Source of the DNA: an uncultured Flaviramulus sp.
GTDB lineage: Bacteria; Bacteroidota; Bacteroidia; Flavobacteriales; Flavobacteriaceae
Assembly: GCA_947487155.1 (NCBI GenBank)
Contig: CANKVS010000040.1
Location: 1 to 38,387, forward strand
Direction: 5' to 3'
DNA length: 38,387 bases
Below the pieces are notes generated by a model. The model searched no databases. It was not told the origin of the DNA and saw nothing but the letters and a program-made list of their open reading frames with translations. A program made the translations under genes and the position numbers. Shown here piece by piece: positions 1-9,518 of this stretch (within the stretch, counting starts at the first letter, position 1; each line of letters starts with the position of its first letter).

Positions 1-84
1 TGATAAGGCGATATGTCAAATATCAAGAACATCATAATTAGAAATGAGTGTTATGCCCCTATGGGGCTAATCTGAAACCCAAAG

Positions 85-103
85 CCTCCGTTTTTAACGG
101 AGG
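85..103 (-). terminator. Possible terminator after hppD
   Basis: An 8-bp perfect stem (CCTCCGTT/AACGGAGG) with a 3-nt loop lies about 10 nt beyond the hppD stop codon. The T-tract that follows on the minus strand is short (CTTTGGGTTT), so termination may be inefficient. The remaining bases 1-84 hold only a small GCCCC/GGGGC hairpin (55-67) and no recognisable gene. Confidence 0.5.
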
Positions 104-112
104 TTGTTTACT

Positions 113-1273
113 TTATAAAGTTCCTCTGTTAGCTTGCTCTCTTTCTATAGACTCAAAAAGCGCTTTAAAATTACCTGCTCCAAAGCCTTTGGCTCCCATA
201 CGCTGAATGATTTCAAAAAACAACGTTGGTCTGTCTTCAACAGGTTTTGTAAAAATTTGCAGTAAGTACCCTTCTTCATCGGCATCAATCATAATTCCTA
301 AACGTTTTAAAGTTTCAATATCTTCACGTAATTCATGACTATATTCTTCTAATCTACATGGAACTGCCTTATAATATTCTTCTGGTGGTATAGACAAAAA
401 TTCTACTCCTCTTGATTTTAACTGACTCACAGTTTCAATAATATCATCGGTTGCAACAGCTATATGCTGTACACCTGCACCTTCATAAAAGTCTAAATAT
501 TCTTCTATTTGAGATCGTTTTTTTCCTTTTGCTGGTTCGTTAATTGGAAATTTTATTCGGCCATTACCATTACTCATTACTTTACTCATTAAAGCAGAGT
601 ATTCTGTATGGATTTGTTTGTCATCAAAGGATAAAAAATTCTCAAACCCCATAACATCTTCATACCATTTAACCCAAGTATTCATTTGCCCCCAACCAAC
701 ATTTCCAACCATATGATCGATATACTTTAAGCCCGTTGCTGTTGGATTATAATCTGATTCCCAAGCAACAAATCCAGGCATAAATGCACCATTATAATTT
801 TTACGCTCTATAAACATGTGTACCGTTTCACCGTAGGTGTAAATTCCCGCTTTAACAACTTCACCATATTCATCTTTTTCAACAAATGGTTCTATATACG
901 ATTTAGCACCTCTACTTGTAGTTTCTTTATAAGCTTTTCTAGCATCATCAACCCAAAGTGCTATTACTTTTACACCATCACCATGCTTTACAATATGATC
1001 GTTTATTGTTGATTTACTGTGTAATGGCGTAGTTAATACTAAGCGAATTTTATCTTGCTTTAACACATAACTCACGGTGTCTTTAGAACCCGTTTCTAAA
1101 CCTTTATAAGCATACGATTGAAATCCAAATGCTGTCTTATAAAAATGTGCTGCTTGTTTTGCATTACCTACGTAAAATTCTACGTAATCTGTTCCTAAAA
1201 GCGGTAAGAAGTCTTGTGCGCCTTCAAATATTTTTTCTAAACCGTAGTTTACTGATTTTATGTCTTTACTCAT
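113..1273 (-). CDS. hppD: 4-hydroxyphenylpyruvate dioxygenase
   Basis: This Fe(II) enzyme converts 4-hydroxyphenylpyruvate to homogentisate, the second step of tyrosine breakdown, in the cytoplasm. The 386 residues form two vicinal-oxygen-chelate (glyoxalase-like) domains, roughly 25-155 and 180-365. The expected 2-His-1-Glu iron ligands are visible: His187 (YIDHMVGNV), His270 (GVQHIAV) and Glu354 (FFEIIQR). The C-terminal gate segment GFGAGNFKALFESIE is typical of the family. The start is an ATG right after the repeat-containing spacer. hmgA, which acts on its product, lies 96 bp upstream on the same strand, so the two are probably co-transcribed as hmgA-hppD. The later enzymes (maleylacetoacetate isomerase, fumarylacetoacetase) are not in this window. 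Confidence 0.97.
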   Translation of the reverse strand: MSKDIKSVNYGLEKIFEGAQDFLPLLGTDYVEFYVGNAKQAAHFYKTAFGFQSYAYKGLETGSKDTVSYVLKQDKIRLVLTTPLHSKSTINDHIVKHGDGVKVIALWVDDARKAYKETTSRGAKSYIEPFVEKDEYGEVVKAGIYTYGETVHMFIERKNYNGAFMPGFVAWESDYNPTATGLKYIDHMVGNVGWGQMNTWVKWYEDVMGFENFLSFDDKQIHTEYSALMSKVMSNGNGRIKFPINEPAKGKKRSQIEEYLDFYEGAGVQHIAVATDDIIETVSQLKSRGVEFLSIPPEEYYKAVPCRLEEYSHELREDIETLKRLGIMIDADEEGYLLQIFTKPVEDRPTLFFEIIQRMGAKGFGAGNFKALFESIEREQANRGTL

Positions 1274-1287
1274 TGTTTTGTGTTTTT

Positions 1288-1366
1288 GTCATTCCTGCGA
1301 AGGCAGGAATCTTATTCTTTAAAATATTAATTTAATAAAATGGATTCCTGCCTTCGCAGGAATGAC
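1288..1366. repeat. Inverted pair of palindromic repeats in the hmgA-hppD spacer
   Basis: Two perfectly complementary 24-bp arms (1288-1311 and 1343-1366) face each other across a 31-bp AT-rich loop. Each arm runs from GTCATTCC to GGAATC, and each is itself a hairpin: ATTCCTGC and GCAGGAAT around a GAAG loop. The right arm ends 3 bp from the hmgA stop codon. The transcript could therefore form either one 24-bp stem or two small hairpins between the two coding regions. There is no T-tract, so this is not a classical terminator. Processing, mRNA stabilisation or partial attenuation are possible roles (inference). Confidence 0.9.
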
Positions 1367-1369
1367 AGT

Positions 1370-2527
<1,158 letters not shown>

Positions 2528-2704
2528 ATATCTTTATTATGAAATTATACAATAAATATTAAAATGAATTCAACTTGAAGGGTTTAGTGTGTATAAAAAC
2601 GCTTCAAAAAGTAATATATTTATAGATACTCACTCAGGATTCCTCTTGATGAGATAGTGTAGAAACAATAATAAATCTTGCCAAAAAAGGTTCATATTAA
2701 GACA

Positions 2705-2728
2705 AATATCGTGAAAAATAACGATATT
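2705..2728 (-). terminator. Hairpin after the patatin-like gene, weak terminator
   Basis: An 8-bp perfect stem (AATATCGT/ACGATATT) with an 8-nt loop starts 11 nt past the stop codon of the patatin-like gene on the minus strand. The sequence after it (TGTC, then TTAATATG) is only moderately T-rich, so the terminator call is tentative. Confidence 0.4.
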
Positions 2729-2739
2729 AAAAAACGTGT

Positions 2740-4977
2740 TTAAAACCAGAAGCCAAGATTAAAAAACCAAAAGCCTTTTTTTGTTTGTGGAGACCAAGAA
2801 TATTTAGCTTCTATAGGACCAATAAACGTTTCTAAAGAATAGCCTAATGCATATCCAGAAAAATCTGGAAGAGAAAACCATTCGCTTGTTTCAAAAATAT
2901 TATTTTCAATATTAGCAACGTTTACCGCGAAATTTATATGGTTCTTTTTAATTATTTCGCAATCTAAAGTCAGTGTAGATTTTACAAAACTATTGCCTGT
3001 AAGCGATAAAAAGTCGTATCCAAAAAATGGCGTGTAATTATTTATTAAGCGGCTACCATAACCTCCTAGAGCAAAACTTAAATAAGGGTTTGTCCCTTCT
3101 CCTATTCTAAATCCGCCTTGTGTAGTTAGATTCACTGTTAAATTTGAAGTAATACTTTGGGAAAACCCAAATGTTGCTTTGGCTATTGAAAATCCTGAAA
3201 AATTATCGTTAAAATCTGAAGAATGAAAATAGGTATGAAAATCGCCATCAAATAAAAACCCTTTCTTTGGGAAATGCATATTATCATAAGTATCAAACTT
3301 AAGTTTTCCAAACAAACTTAGGTAGTCGCTGTTTTCAAAAATAGTTTCACCATCATCATTATCAGTTAAAAGGGTTTCTGTTTTTACTTTTAAACGCTTA
3401 TGCTCTGCCCCAAGAGTTAACGAAAGATCTTTGCTAAAGAGTGTTTGTAAATAAAATTGATTTGTAAAATCGGACACATGAATAGCCAATTTATTTATAA
3501 GGCCTAATTCATCTGGATCTAAAAAGGTTTCTGCTGCTACATTTTGATTAAACTCATCAAATCTAGAGCGCACCCCAACACTCCAATAAAACCCATTATC
3601 TATATAATATTCAAAATTATACCTTACGTTATCGCCAATAATAAAATCGAATGATGCCACATCGTTTTTTCCTAATATTCTCTTTTTTGTTAAATTTATT
3701 AATGCCGAACTTTTGTACAAATCGTTATAATGTACTCCTAATTTTAAAAATGTTGTTTTTGCACTTTCAGTTAAAACGGCATTCATACTATACCCCTCAT
3801 CATACTGCGACGATTTTAAATCGTATAAAAAATTATCAAAATTATTTGTAGCTACTAGGTTATTAACGCCTTTATTAAAATCGTTATAACTTACTTTTTG
3901 AGAAGCCTTAAACTTTAACTTCCCTAAAATATAAGCTCTTGTGTAGTTTTTATTTCCTTTTATTGAAATATCATTAATTTTTATACTATCAATAGCCTGT
4001 ATTGACTCTCGATTAACTGACTTTAAAATTTGATTGTTTACTATATTGTTTAAAGCATGACTATGTTTTAAGGTGGCTTCTACTCCCAAATTAACTAATT
4101 CATTTACCCCATCAAACGATACCACATTAAATGCTTCAACATTTGGTTTTATATAAATGTCTGTCTTTTTAGACTTCACATTCATAGCCTTAATGGTTCT
4201 ATAATTATTAATTTGAAGTAAAATTTCGGGGGCAGACGTTAAATCTTTTCTTGTGGCTAAACCATCTTGAACATCAACACCAATAATAACATCAACACCT
4301 TTAGCTTTCAATTCATCAACCGGATAATTATTTACTACACCGCCATCAATTAAAATTTGATTATTAATAACCACTGGCTGAAATAACGACGGAAATGCAC
4401 CGCTTGCCATTACAGATTGTGCCAAATTCCCTTTATCTAAAACAACAGGTTGTCCTGTTTCAACATTGGTAGCAATGCAAAAAAACGGAATAGGTAACTT
4501 GCTAAAATCATCAATATTATTAATGTGTAGCATTAATTTAGCAATCATTCCGTAAGTATTTTGTCCTCTCGAAAGTGCCGAAGGTAACTTTACTTTATAA
4601 TTAACCACAGGAAGTACAATGGCATATTTTTCAGAACTTTCACGCTCGTAAAACGTTTTAGCTTCTCTGGGTAAATTATCGCTAATAATGTCATTAAAAT
4701 CTACATTCTTAAAAATAGAATCGAGAGCTTTTCCAGAATACCCAGAAGCGTACAGTGACCCAATAATAGCCCCCATGCTTGTTCCCGCTATATAATCTAC
4801 ACGAACACCCAAACTGTCTAATACTTTAAGCGTCCCAATATGCGCCAATCCTTTAGCACCACCTCCACTTAGGACTAAACCAACTTTTACATCCTGGGTT
4901 TTTGAGTCTTTATTTTGCGCTTTCGCGGAAAATGAAGCTAGTAGTAATAAGGTTAATATGATGCTTTTATTATTCAA
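2740..4977 (-). CDS. Patatin-like phospholipase with Omp85-type barrel (type Vd-like)
   Basis: Predicted outer-membrane lipase. The 745 residues contain a signal peptide (1-20, cut after AKA), then a patatin domain (about 30-225). That domain has the oxyanion glycine loop GGGAKG at 38-43, the nucleophile elbow GTSMG with Ser67, and the partner aspartate in DGG at Asp211. A POTRA-like linker follows at about 330-400, then an aromatic-rich C-terminal beta-barrel ending in a terminal Phe (FFNLGFWF), as in Omp85 proteins. This order matches PlpD-like type Vd proteins. The only plausible start is TTG at 4977: an in-frame TAA lies six codons upstream, and the next Met is Met68 in the active site. 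uvrC lies 54 bp upstream, so co-transcription is likely. The substrate is unknown. Confidence 0.9.
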   Translation of the reverse strand: MNNKSIILTLLLLASFSAKAQNKDSKTQDVKVGLVLSGGGAKGLAHIGTLKVLDSLGVRVDYIAGTSMGAIIGSLYASGYSGKALDSIFKNVDFNDIISDNLPREAKTFYERESSEKYAIVLPVVNYKVKLPSALSRGQNTYGMIAKLMLHINNIDDFSKLPIPFFCIATNVETGQPVVLDKGNLAQSVMASGAFPSLFQPVVINNQILIDGGVVNNYPVDELKAKGVDVIIGVDVQDGLATRKDLTSAPEILLQINNYRTIKAMNVKSKKTDIYIKPNVEAFNVVSFDGVNELVNLGVEATLKHSHALNNIVNNQILKSVNRESIQAIDSIKINDISIKGNKNYTRAYILGKLKFKASQKVSYNDFNKGVNNLVATNNFDNFLYDLKSSQYDEGYSMNAVLTESAKTTFLKLGVHYNDLYKSSALINLTKKRILGKNDVASFDFIIGDNVRYNFEYYIDNGFYWSVGVRSRFDEFNQNVAAETFLDPDELGLINKLAIHVSDFTNQFYLQTLFSKDLSLTLGAEHKRLKVKTETLLTDNDDGETIFENSDYLSLFGKLKFDTYDNMHFPKKGFLFDGDFHTYFHSSDFNDNFSGFSIAKATFGFSQSITSNLTVNLTTQGGFRIGEGTNPYLSFALGGYGSRLINNYTPFFGYDFLSLTGNSFVKSTLTLDCEIIKKNHINFAVNVANIENNIFETSEWFSLPDFSGYALGYSLETFIGPIEAKYSWSPQTKKGFWFFNLGFWF

Positions 4978-5031
4978 TATTTCACTTTCTTTTTACTTAT
5001 GATTATCTTAACTAGTATGGAAAAATATTTT

Positions 5032-6825
5032 TCATTTCTCATGATAATAATTATAAACTTTCTCAGCTCTCGAAACCCCAACAACAACTTCCAATTCATC
5101 TAACTTTGCATGGGCAACTCGTTTAGCCGATTTAAAATGCTTTAACAATTCTACAACGGTTTTGTCTCCTATTCCAGGAATGGTTTCAAGCTCGGTATTT
5201 AAGGCTGTTTTACTCCGTTTATTCCTATGGTGTTCAATACCAAAACGATGCGCTTCATTTCGTAATTGCTGTATTATTTTTAAGGTTTCACTTTTCTTAT
5301 CTAAATATAAGGGAATTGGATCGTCTGGATAAAATAATTCTTCTAAACGTTTCGCAATACCTATAATAGCAATCTTTCCTCTTAAATTAAGGGCGTCTAA
5401 ACTTTTTAATGCAGACGATAACTGCCCCTTCCCTCCATCTATGATGATTAAATGTGGTAAAGGTTGCGTCTCATCCTGCAATCTTTTATATCTACGGTAC
5501 ACAACTTCTTCCATTGAAGCAAAATCGTCTGGTCCTTCAACTGTTTTTATGTTAAAATGGCGATAATCTCTTTTGCTTGGTTTCCCATTTTTAAAAACTA
5601 CACACGCTGCTACAGGGTGTGTACCTTGTATGTTCGAATTATCGAAACACTCTATATGTCGTGGCTCTACCGAAAGTCTTAAATCGGCTTTCATTTGTGC
5701 CATTATACGATTTGCATGCCTATCTGGATCTACAATTTTAACCTGCTTTAATTGATCCATGCGGTAATACTTTGCATTGCGTATAGATAAATCTAAAATG
5801 TGCTTTTTATCACCTAACTTTGGCACCGTAATTTTTAAATCGCCTCCCAAATCGACTTTAAAAGGCACATAAATTTCTTTAGAATTTGAATTAAAACGCT
5901 GCCTAATTTCGGTTATAGCAAGTTCTAATAATTGTAAATCGGTTTCGTCCAGTTTCTTTTTAATTTCTAAAGTATGAGATCTAATTATAGACCCATACGA
6001 CAGTTGTAAAAAATTAATATAACCATAGCTCTCGTCGCTAACAATACTAAACACATCTACATTGCTAATCTTAGGGTTTACAATGGTTGATCGTGCTTGG
6101 TAATTTTCAAGAATCTCAATTTTTTCTTTTATTTTTTGGGCATCTTCAAATTGCATAGCATTAGCGAAATCTTTCATTTGACTTTTAAATTGCGCCAACG
6201 AGTCTTTAAAATTCCCTTTTAATATCTGTCGAACAGCCTTTATATTTTCATCATATTCTTTAATGGTTTCTTTTCCTTCGCAAGGGCCTTTACAATTTCC
6301 TAAATGATATTCTAAACACACTTTATATTTTCCTGCATCAATTTTGTCTTGAGCCAAATCATAATTACACGTTCGTAATTGATACAACCCTCTAATTAAA
6401 TCTAATAAAGTGTAAACTGTTTTAACACTGGTGTATGGACCAAAATAATCGCTACCATCTTTAATTAAACGTCTGGTTTGAAACACGAGTGGGAAACGCT
6501 CATTTTTTATACAAATCCAAGGATAGGATTTGTCGTCTTTAAGCAACACATTATAACGTGGTTTATATTTTTTTATCAGGTTGTTTTCTAAAAGTAAAGC
6601 ATCGGTTTCAGTATCGACAACAATATGTTTAATGTTTGCAATTTTTTTTACAAGCACTCGCGTTTTACCATTATCATGTGTTTTTGTGAAGTATGAACTA
6701 ACGCGTTTTTTTAAATTTTTTGCTTTTCCAACGTATATAATTATTCCTTGCGCATCATAATATTGATACACTCCAGGTTGATTTGGTAAGGTTTTTAATT
6801 GTATATCTAAAGCAGGATAATCCAT
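5032..6825 (-). CDS. uvrC: UvrABC excinuclease subunit C
   Basis: UvrC makes the 3' and 5' incisions flanking a DNA lesion in nucleotide excision repair. At 597 residues it is full length. An N-terminal GIY-YIG nuclease (about 14-95) shows PGVYQYYD and YVGKAKNLKKR. A Cys-rich stretch follows (CLEYHLGNCKGPCEG), then the UVR helical pair that binds UvrB (about 200-235). The RNase H-like C-terminal nuclease shows ECFDNSNIQG and IDGGKGQL, and a tandem helix-hairpin-helix ends the protein (IPGIGDKTVVELL). ATG start. A TAnnTTTG-like box sits only 5 nt upstream of the ATG, which hints at a very short or absent leader. It is divergent from rimK and upstream of the patatin-like gene. Confidence 0.97.
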   Translation of the reverse strand: MDYPALDIQLKTLPNQPGVYQYYDAQGIIIYVGKAKNLKKRVSSYFTKTHDNGKTRVLVKKIANIKHIVVDTETDALLLENNLIKKYKPRYNVLLKDDKSYPWICIKNERFPLVFQTRRLIKDGSDYFGPYTSVKTVYTLLDLIRGLYQLRTCNYDLAQDKIDAGKYKVCLEYHLGNCKGPCEGKETIKEYDENIKAVRQILKGNFKDSLAQFKSQMKDFANAMQFEDAQKIKEKIEILENYQARSTIVNPKISNVDVFSIVSDESYGYINFLQLSYGSIIRSHTLEIKKKLDETDLQLLELAITEIRQRFNSNSKEIYVPFKVDLGGDLKITVPKLGDKKHILDLSIRNAKYYRMDQLKQVKIVDPDRHANRIMAQMKADLRLSVEPRHIECFDNSNIQGTHPVAACVVFKNGKPSKRDYRHFNIKTVEGPDDFASMEEVVYRRYKRLQDETQPLPHLIIIDGGKGQLSSALKSLDALNLRGKIAIIGIAKRLEELFYPDDPIPLYLDKKSETLKIIQQLRNEAHRFGIEHHRNKRSKTALNTELETIPGIGDKTVVELLKHFKSAKRVAHAKLDELEVVVGVSRAEKVYNYYHEK

Positions 6826-6830
6826 CTACT

Positions 6831-6838
6831 CAAAGGTA
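6831..6838 (-). promoter_or_regulatory. Possible -7 promoter element for uvrC
   Basis: TACCTTTG on the minus strand matches the Bacteroidota -7 consensus TAnnTTTG exactly. It ends 5 nt before the uvrC ATG, which would put the transcript start at or next to the start codon. No clear TTG sits at the expected -33 position, so confidence is modest. Confidence 0.3.
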
Positions 6839-6903
6839 TATTAAATTCTAGATATTGTAAAAAATCGTTTCCCTTTTATTAGTATATTGCGTATAAGTTA
6901 TAA

Positions 6904-6923
6904 GTACTTAAAGTTTTAAGTGC
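6904..6923. other. Hairpin in the uvrC-rimK divergent region
   Basis: A 9-bp stem with one G-T wobble (GTACTTAAA/TTTAAGTGC) and a 2-nt loop lies in the 188-bp intergenic region between the divergent uvrC and rimK genes. No T-tract follows on either strand, so it is unlikely to be a terminator. An operator-like palindrome is possible but unproven. Confidence 0.4.
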
Positions 6924-7013
6924 CAAAATTAAACACAAAACGTTATAACATTAATTAAATCTTCAACTTTAAATATTGAAGTCGTTTAGACTTTATACGC
7001 TTCAAGTACTTTT

Positions 7014-7889
7014 ATGAATATTGTTATTCTATCTCGAAACCCTAATTTATATTCAACGTCACGACTTGTTGAGGCAGGAGAAGAACGCGGACATATTGTA
7101 GAAGTTATTGATCCCTTACAGTGCGATCTTATTATTGAAAAGGAAAAACCTACTATTTATTATAAAGATCGTTATTTAAATTATGTTGATGCTATTATTC
7201 CTAGAATTGGTGCTTCGGTTACCTTTTTTGGTTGCGCAGTGGTGCGTCAATTTGAAATGATGAATGTGTTTACATCGGTTACTTCTGATGCCATTATACG
7301 CTCAAGAGATAAACTACGAAGTTTTCAACGGCTTTCTAAAGCTGGTATTGGTATGCCAAAAACGGTATTTACCAATTATTCTAGAGATGTAGAAGAAGTA
7401 ATTTCTCATGTTGGCGGAACCCCCGTAATTATTAAATTACTAGAAGGCACACAAGGTTTAGGAGTTGTTTTAGCCGAAACTAAAAACGCCGCAGAATCTG
7501 TTTTAGAAGCTTTTAACGGGCTACAAGCTAGAGCCTTAGTTCAAGAATATATAGCTGAGGCTAATGGTGCCGATTTAAGAGCCTTGGTGGTAGATGGGCA
7601 TGTTGTTGGTGCTATGAAAAGGCAAGGGCGCGAAGGTGAATTTCGTTCTAACTTACACCGAGGAGGAACAGCGGAAGTTGTAAAACTTAATGAAGCTGAA
7701 ATAAAAGTAGCTATGAAAGCAGCACGCGCTTTAAAACTTCCCATTTGCGGGGTAGATATGTTGCAGTCTTCAAGAGGACCTTTATTGTTGGAAGTTAATT
7801 CAACACCTGGTTTAGAAGGCATTGAAACGGCTACAGGCAAAAATATCGCTAAAAGTATTATTACTTATATTGAAAGAAATAGACGCTAG
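7014..7889 (+). CDS. rimK: RimK-family ATP-grasp ligase (ribosomal protein S6-glutamate ligase)
   Basis: RimK enzymes add glutamate residues to the C-terminus of ribosomal protein S6 using ATP. This 291-residue protein has the usual three parts: an N-terminal domain (1-95, with [11 protein letters not shown]), an ATP-grasp lid and a C-terminal metal/ATP-binding lobe. The nucleotide loop is ...[13 protein letters not shown], and the metal-binding end reads [21 protein letters not shown] is also typical. The length matches E. coli RimK (about 300). ATG start. Two plus-strand genes follow after 42 and 54 bp, which suggests one unit. The adjacent aspartoacylase-like zinc hydrolase could act on the same product (inference). 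Substrate assignment within the RimK family rests on similarity only. Confidence 0.92.
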   Translation: MNIVILSRNPNLYSTSRLVEAGEERGHIVEVIDPLQCDLIIEKEKPTIYYKDRYLNYVDAIIPRIGASVTFFGCAVVRQFEMMNVFTSVTSDAIIRSRDKLRSFQRLSKAGIGMPKTVFTNYSRDVEEVISHVGGTPVIIKLLEGTQGLGVVLAETKNAAESVLEAFNGLQARALVQEYIAEANGADLRALVVDGHVVGAMKRQGREGEFRSNLHRGGTAEVVKLNEAEIKVAMKAARALKLPICGVDMLQSSRGPLLLEVNSTPGLEGIETATGKNIAKSIITYIERNRR

Positions 7890-7931
7890 AAAATAATTGT
7901 TTTAATGAAACGGAATTAATGAAAAAGAGAT

Positions 7932-8900
7932 ATGACTAAAAATAATATTTTAACCATTCTAGGTGTCCCTATTAAGCTTGGTGAAAGCAAAGAAGTAAAT
8001 TTTGATGTGGCTAACCTTCATACCTCATCACCTGTAAATGTACCTGTTATTATAGAGCGTTCAAAAAAACCTGGTCCTACCGTATTATTTACTGCTGGAA
8101 TTCATGGCGACGAAGTTAATGGCGTAGAAATAGTGCGTCAACTTATCGCCAAAGGCATAAACAAACCTAGATGCGGCACCACTATTTGTATTCCCGTAAT
8201 TAACATTTTTGGGTTTATAAATTTAAAACGAGAATTCCCCGATGGGCGCGATTTAAATCGTGTGTTTCCTGGTAGCCCTAATGGCTCTTTAGCAAGTCGA
8301 GTAGCCCATAAACTTATACGCGATATTGTGCCTCATGCCGATTATATTATGGATTTCCACACAGGTGGTTCAGGGCGATTTAACGCACCTCAAATTCGTA
8401 TTATTAAAGGTAATAGATCCCTTAACAGTTTAGCAAAAGTTTTTGGAGCACCTTTTGTTTTGTATTCAAAAAATTTAAATAAATCGTTTAGAAATACCTG
8501 TTATAAATTACAAAAACCCATGTTGCTTTTTGAGGGTGGAAAATCGTTTCATATAGATGATGTTGTAACCAATTCTGGAGTAAACGGCGCTAAACGTGTA
8601 TTGCACGATTTAGGAATGTTGAGTTCTAAATTTAAAGTCTCATCACCAAAAAAAGATTGTGTTTTTATAGATGAAAGCAAGTGGCAACGCGCCAATTATT
8701 CTGGTATGTTTAAGCCTTCAATAGCCATAAGCTCTAAAGTGTTGAAAGGCGATGTTATTGGAAATATTACCGATCCTTACGGGAAGTTTAACCACTTTGT
8801 AAAAGCTCAAAATACGGGGTATATAATCAATGTTAACGAATCTCCAATTGTGTACCAAGGCGATGCGCTCTTTCATATTACCACTAAGCTTAAACGATAA
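7932..8900 (+). CDS. Succinylglutamate desuccinylase/aspartoacylase-family zinc hydrolase
   Basis: A predicted cytoplasmic zinc-dependent amidohydrolase of the AstE/AspA branch of the M14-like fold, 322 residues with no signal peptide. The zinc motif GIHGDEVNG (His and Glu ligands) is near residue 60, followed by the substrate-binding DLNRVFPG and the third zinc ligand in DFHTGG near residue 140. The C-terminal quarter (about 255-320) looks like the beta-rich lid of the family. Members release an amino acid from an N-acyl amino acid; the true substrate cannot be read from the sequence. It sits directly after rimK (42-bp gap), which hints at a role linked to glutamyl modification rather than arginine catabolism, since no ast genes are near. 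Confidence 0.88.
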   Translation: MTKNNILTILGVPIKLGESKEVNFDVANLHTSSPVNVPVIIERSKKPGPTVLFTAGIHGDEVNGVEIVRQLIAKGINKPRCGTTICIPVINIFGFINLKREFPDGRDLNRVFPGSPNGSLASRVAHKLIRDIVPHADYIMDFHTGGSGRFNAPQIRIIKGNRSLNSLAKVFGAPFVLYSKNLNKSFRNTCYKLQKPMLLFEGGKSFHIDDVVTNSGVNGAKRVLHDLGMLSSKFKVSSPKKDCVFIDESKWQRANYSGMFKPSIAISSKVLKGDVIGNITDPYGKFNHFVKAQNTGYIINVNESPIVYQGDALFHITTKLKR

Positions 8901-8906
8901 AAGAGA

Positions 8907-8936
8907 GACCTGTTAGATTTTAAAAACCTAATAAGT
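8907..8936. repeat. Degenerate palindromic spacer element
   Basis: An imperfect palindrome of about 30 bp. The arm ACCTGTTAGATTT (8908-8920) pairs with AAACCTAATAAGT (8924-8936) at 10 of 13 positions, plus one wobble. It occupies most of the 54-bp gap between the zinc hydrolase and the cyclo-ligase gene. It has no T-tract and looks like a decayed copy of a dispersed palindromic repeat. Confidence 0.5.
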
Positions 8937-8954
8937 TAAAAGCATATAGTTACT

Positions 8955-9518
8955 ATGTCCAAATTAGATTTACGTAAAAAATATAAAACGCTTCGAAACG
9001 ACTTATCTTCTGAAAATAGAGATGATTTAAGTATCGCCATTGCAAATCAAGTTTTAAAACTTCCTATTTGGGAGTATACCTTTTATCACATTTTTTTAAC
9101 TATTGAAGAACACAAAGAAATTAACACCGACTATATTTTGAATATCCTTGCTGGAAAAGATAAAAACATTGTGATTTCTAAAAGTGATTTTAAAACAACG
9201 TCATTAATTAATTTTCTTTTAACCGATAGTACCGTTATTAAAAAAAATCAATGGAATATTCCAGAACCAGTAGATGGTATAGAAATTGAAAACGAAAAAA
9301 TTGATATTGTTTTTGTACCGCTTTTAGCTTTTGATAAAAAAGGAAACCGCGTAGGTTACGGCAAAGGCTTTTACGATAATTTTTTAGCTAACTGCAAACC
9401 AGAAACTATTAAAATAGGCTTATCGTTTTTTGAAGCTGAAAATGAAACTATAGCTATTTTTGAAGGAGATATTGGATTAGATTATTGCGTAACACCAGAG
9501 CGAGTTTATGAGTTTTAG
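8955..9518 (+). CDS. 5-formyltetrahydrofolate cyclo-ligase
   Basis: This enzyme (5,10-methenyltetrahydrofolate synthetase) uses ATP to return 5-formyl-THF to the active folate pool. The 187 residues fit the family. The N-terminal basic segment (LRKKYKTLR) is present, and the glycine-rich signature GNRVGYGKGFYDNFL lies at about 137-151, preceded by FVPLLAFD. ATG start at 8955. It is the last gene of the rimK cluster. Its TAG stop (9516-9518) overlaps the TAA stop of the convergent OmpA-like gene (9515-9517), so the two reading frames share 4 bp and no terminator fits between them. Confidence 0.93.
   Translation: MSKLDLRKKYKTLRNDLSSENRDDLSIAIANQVLKLPIWEYTFYHIFLTIEEHKEINTDYILNILAGKDKNIVISKSDFKTTSLINFLLTDSTVIKKNQWNIPEPVDGIEIENEKIDIVFVPLLAFDKKGNRVGYGKGFYDNFLANCKPETIKIGLSFFEAENETIAIFEGDIGLDYCVTPERVYEF

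Noticed and set aside
55..67. Small GCCCC/GGGGC hairpin near the window edge
   Set aside because: Only 5 bp with no T-tract; cannot be tied to a gene because the upstream context is outside the window.
1129..1335. Plus-strand open frame containing VIPAKAGI
   Set aside because: The peptide is simply the translation of the palindromic repeat; the rest is antisense to hppD.
7541..7840. 99-residue minus-strand open frame inside rimK
   Set aside because: It lies fully antisense to a clear ATP-grasp gene and has no family features.
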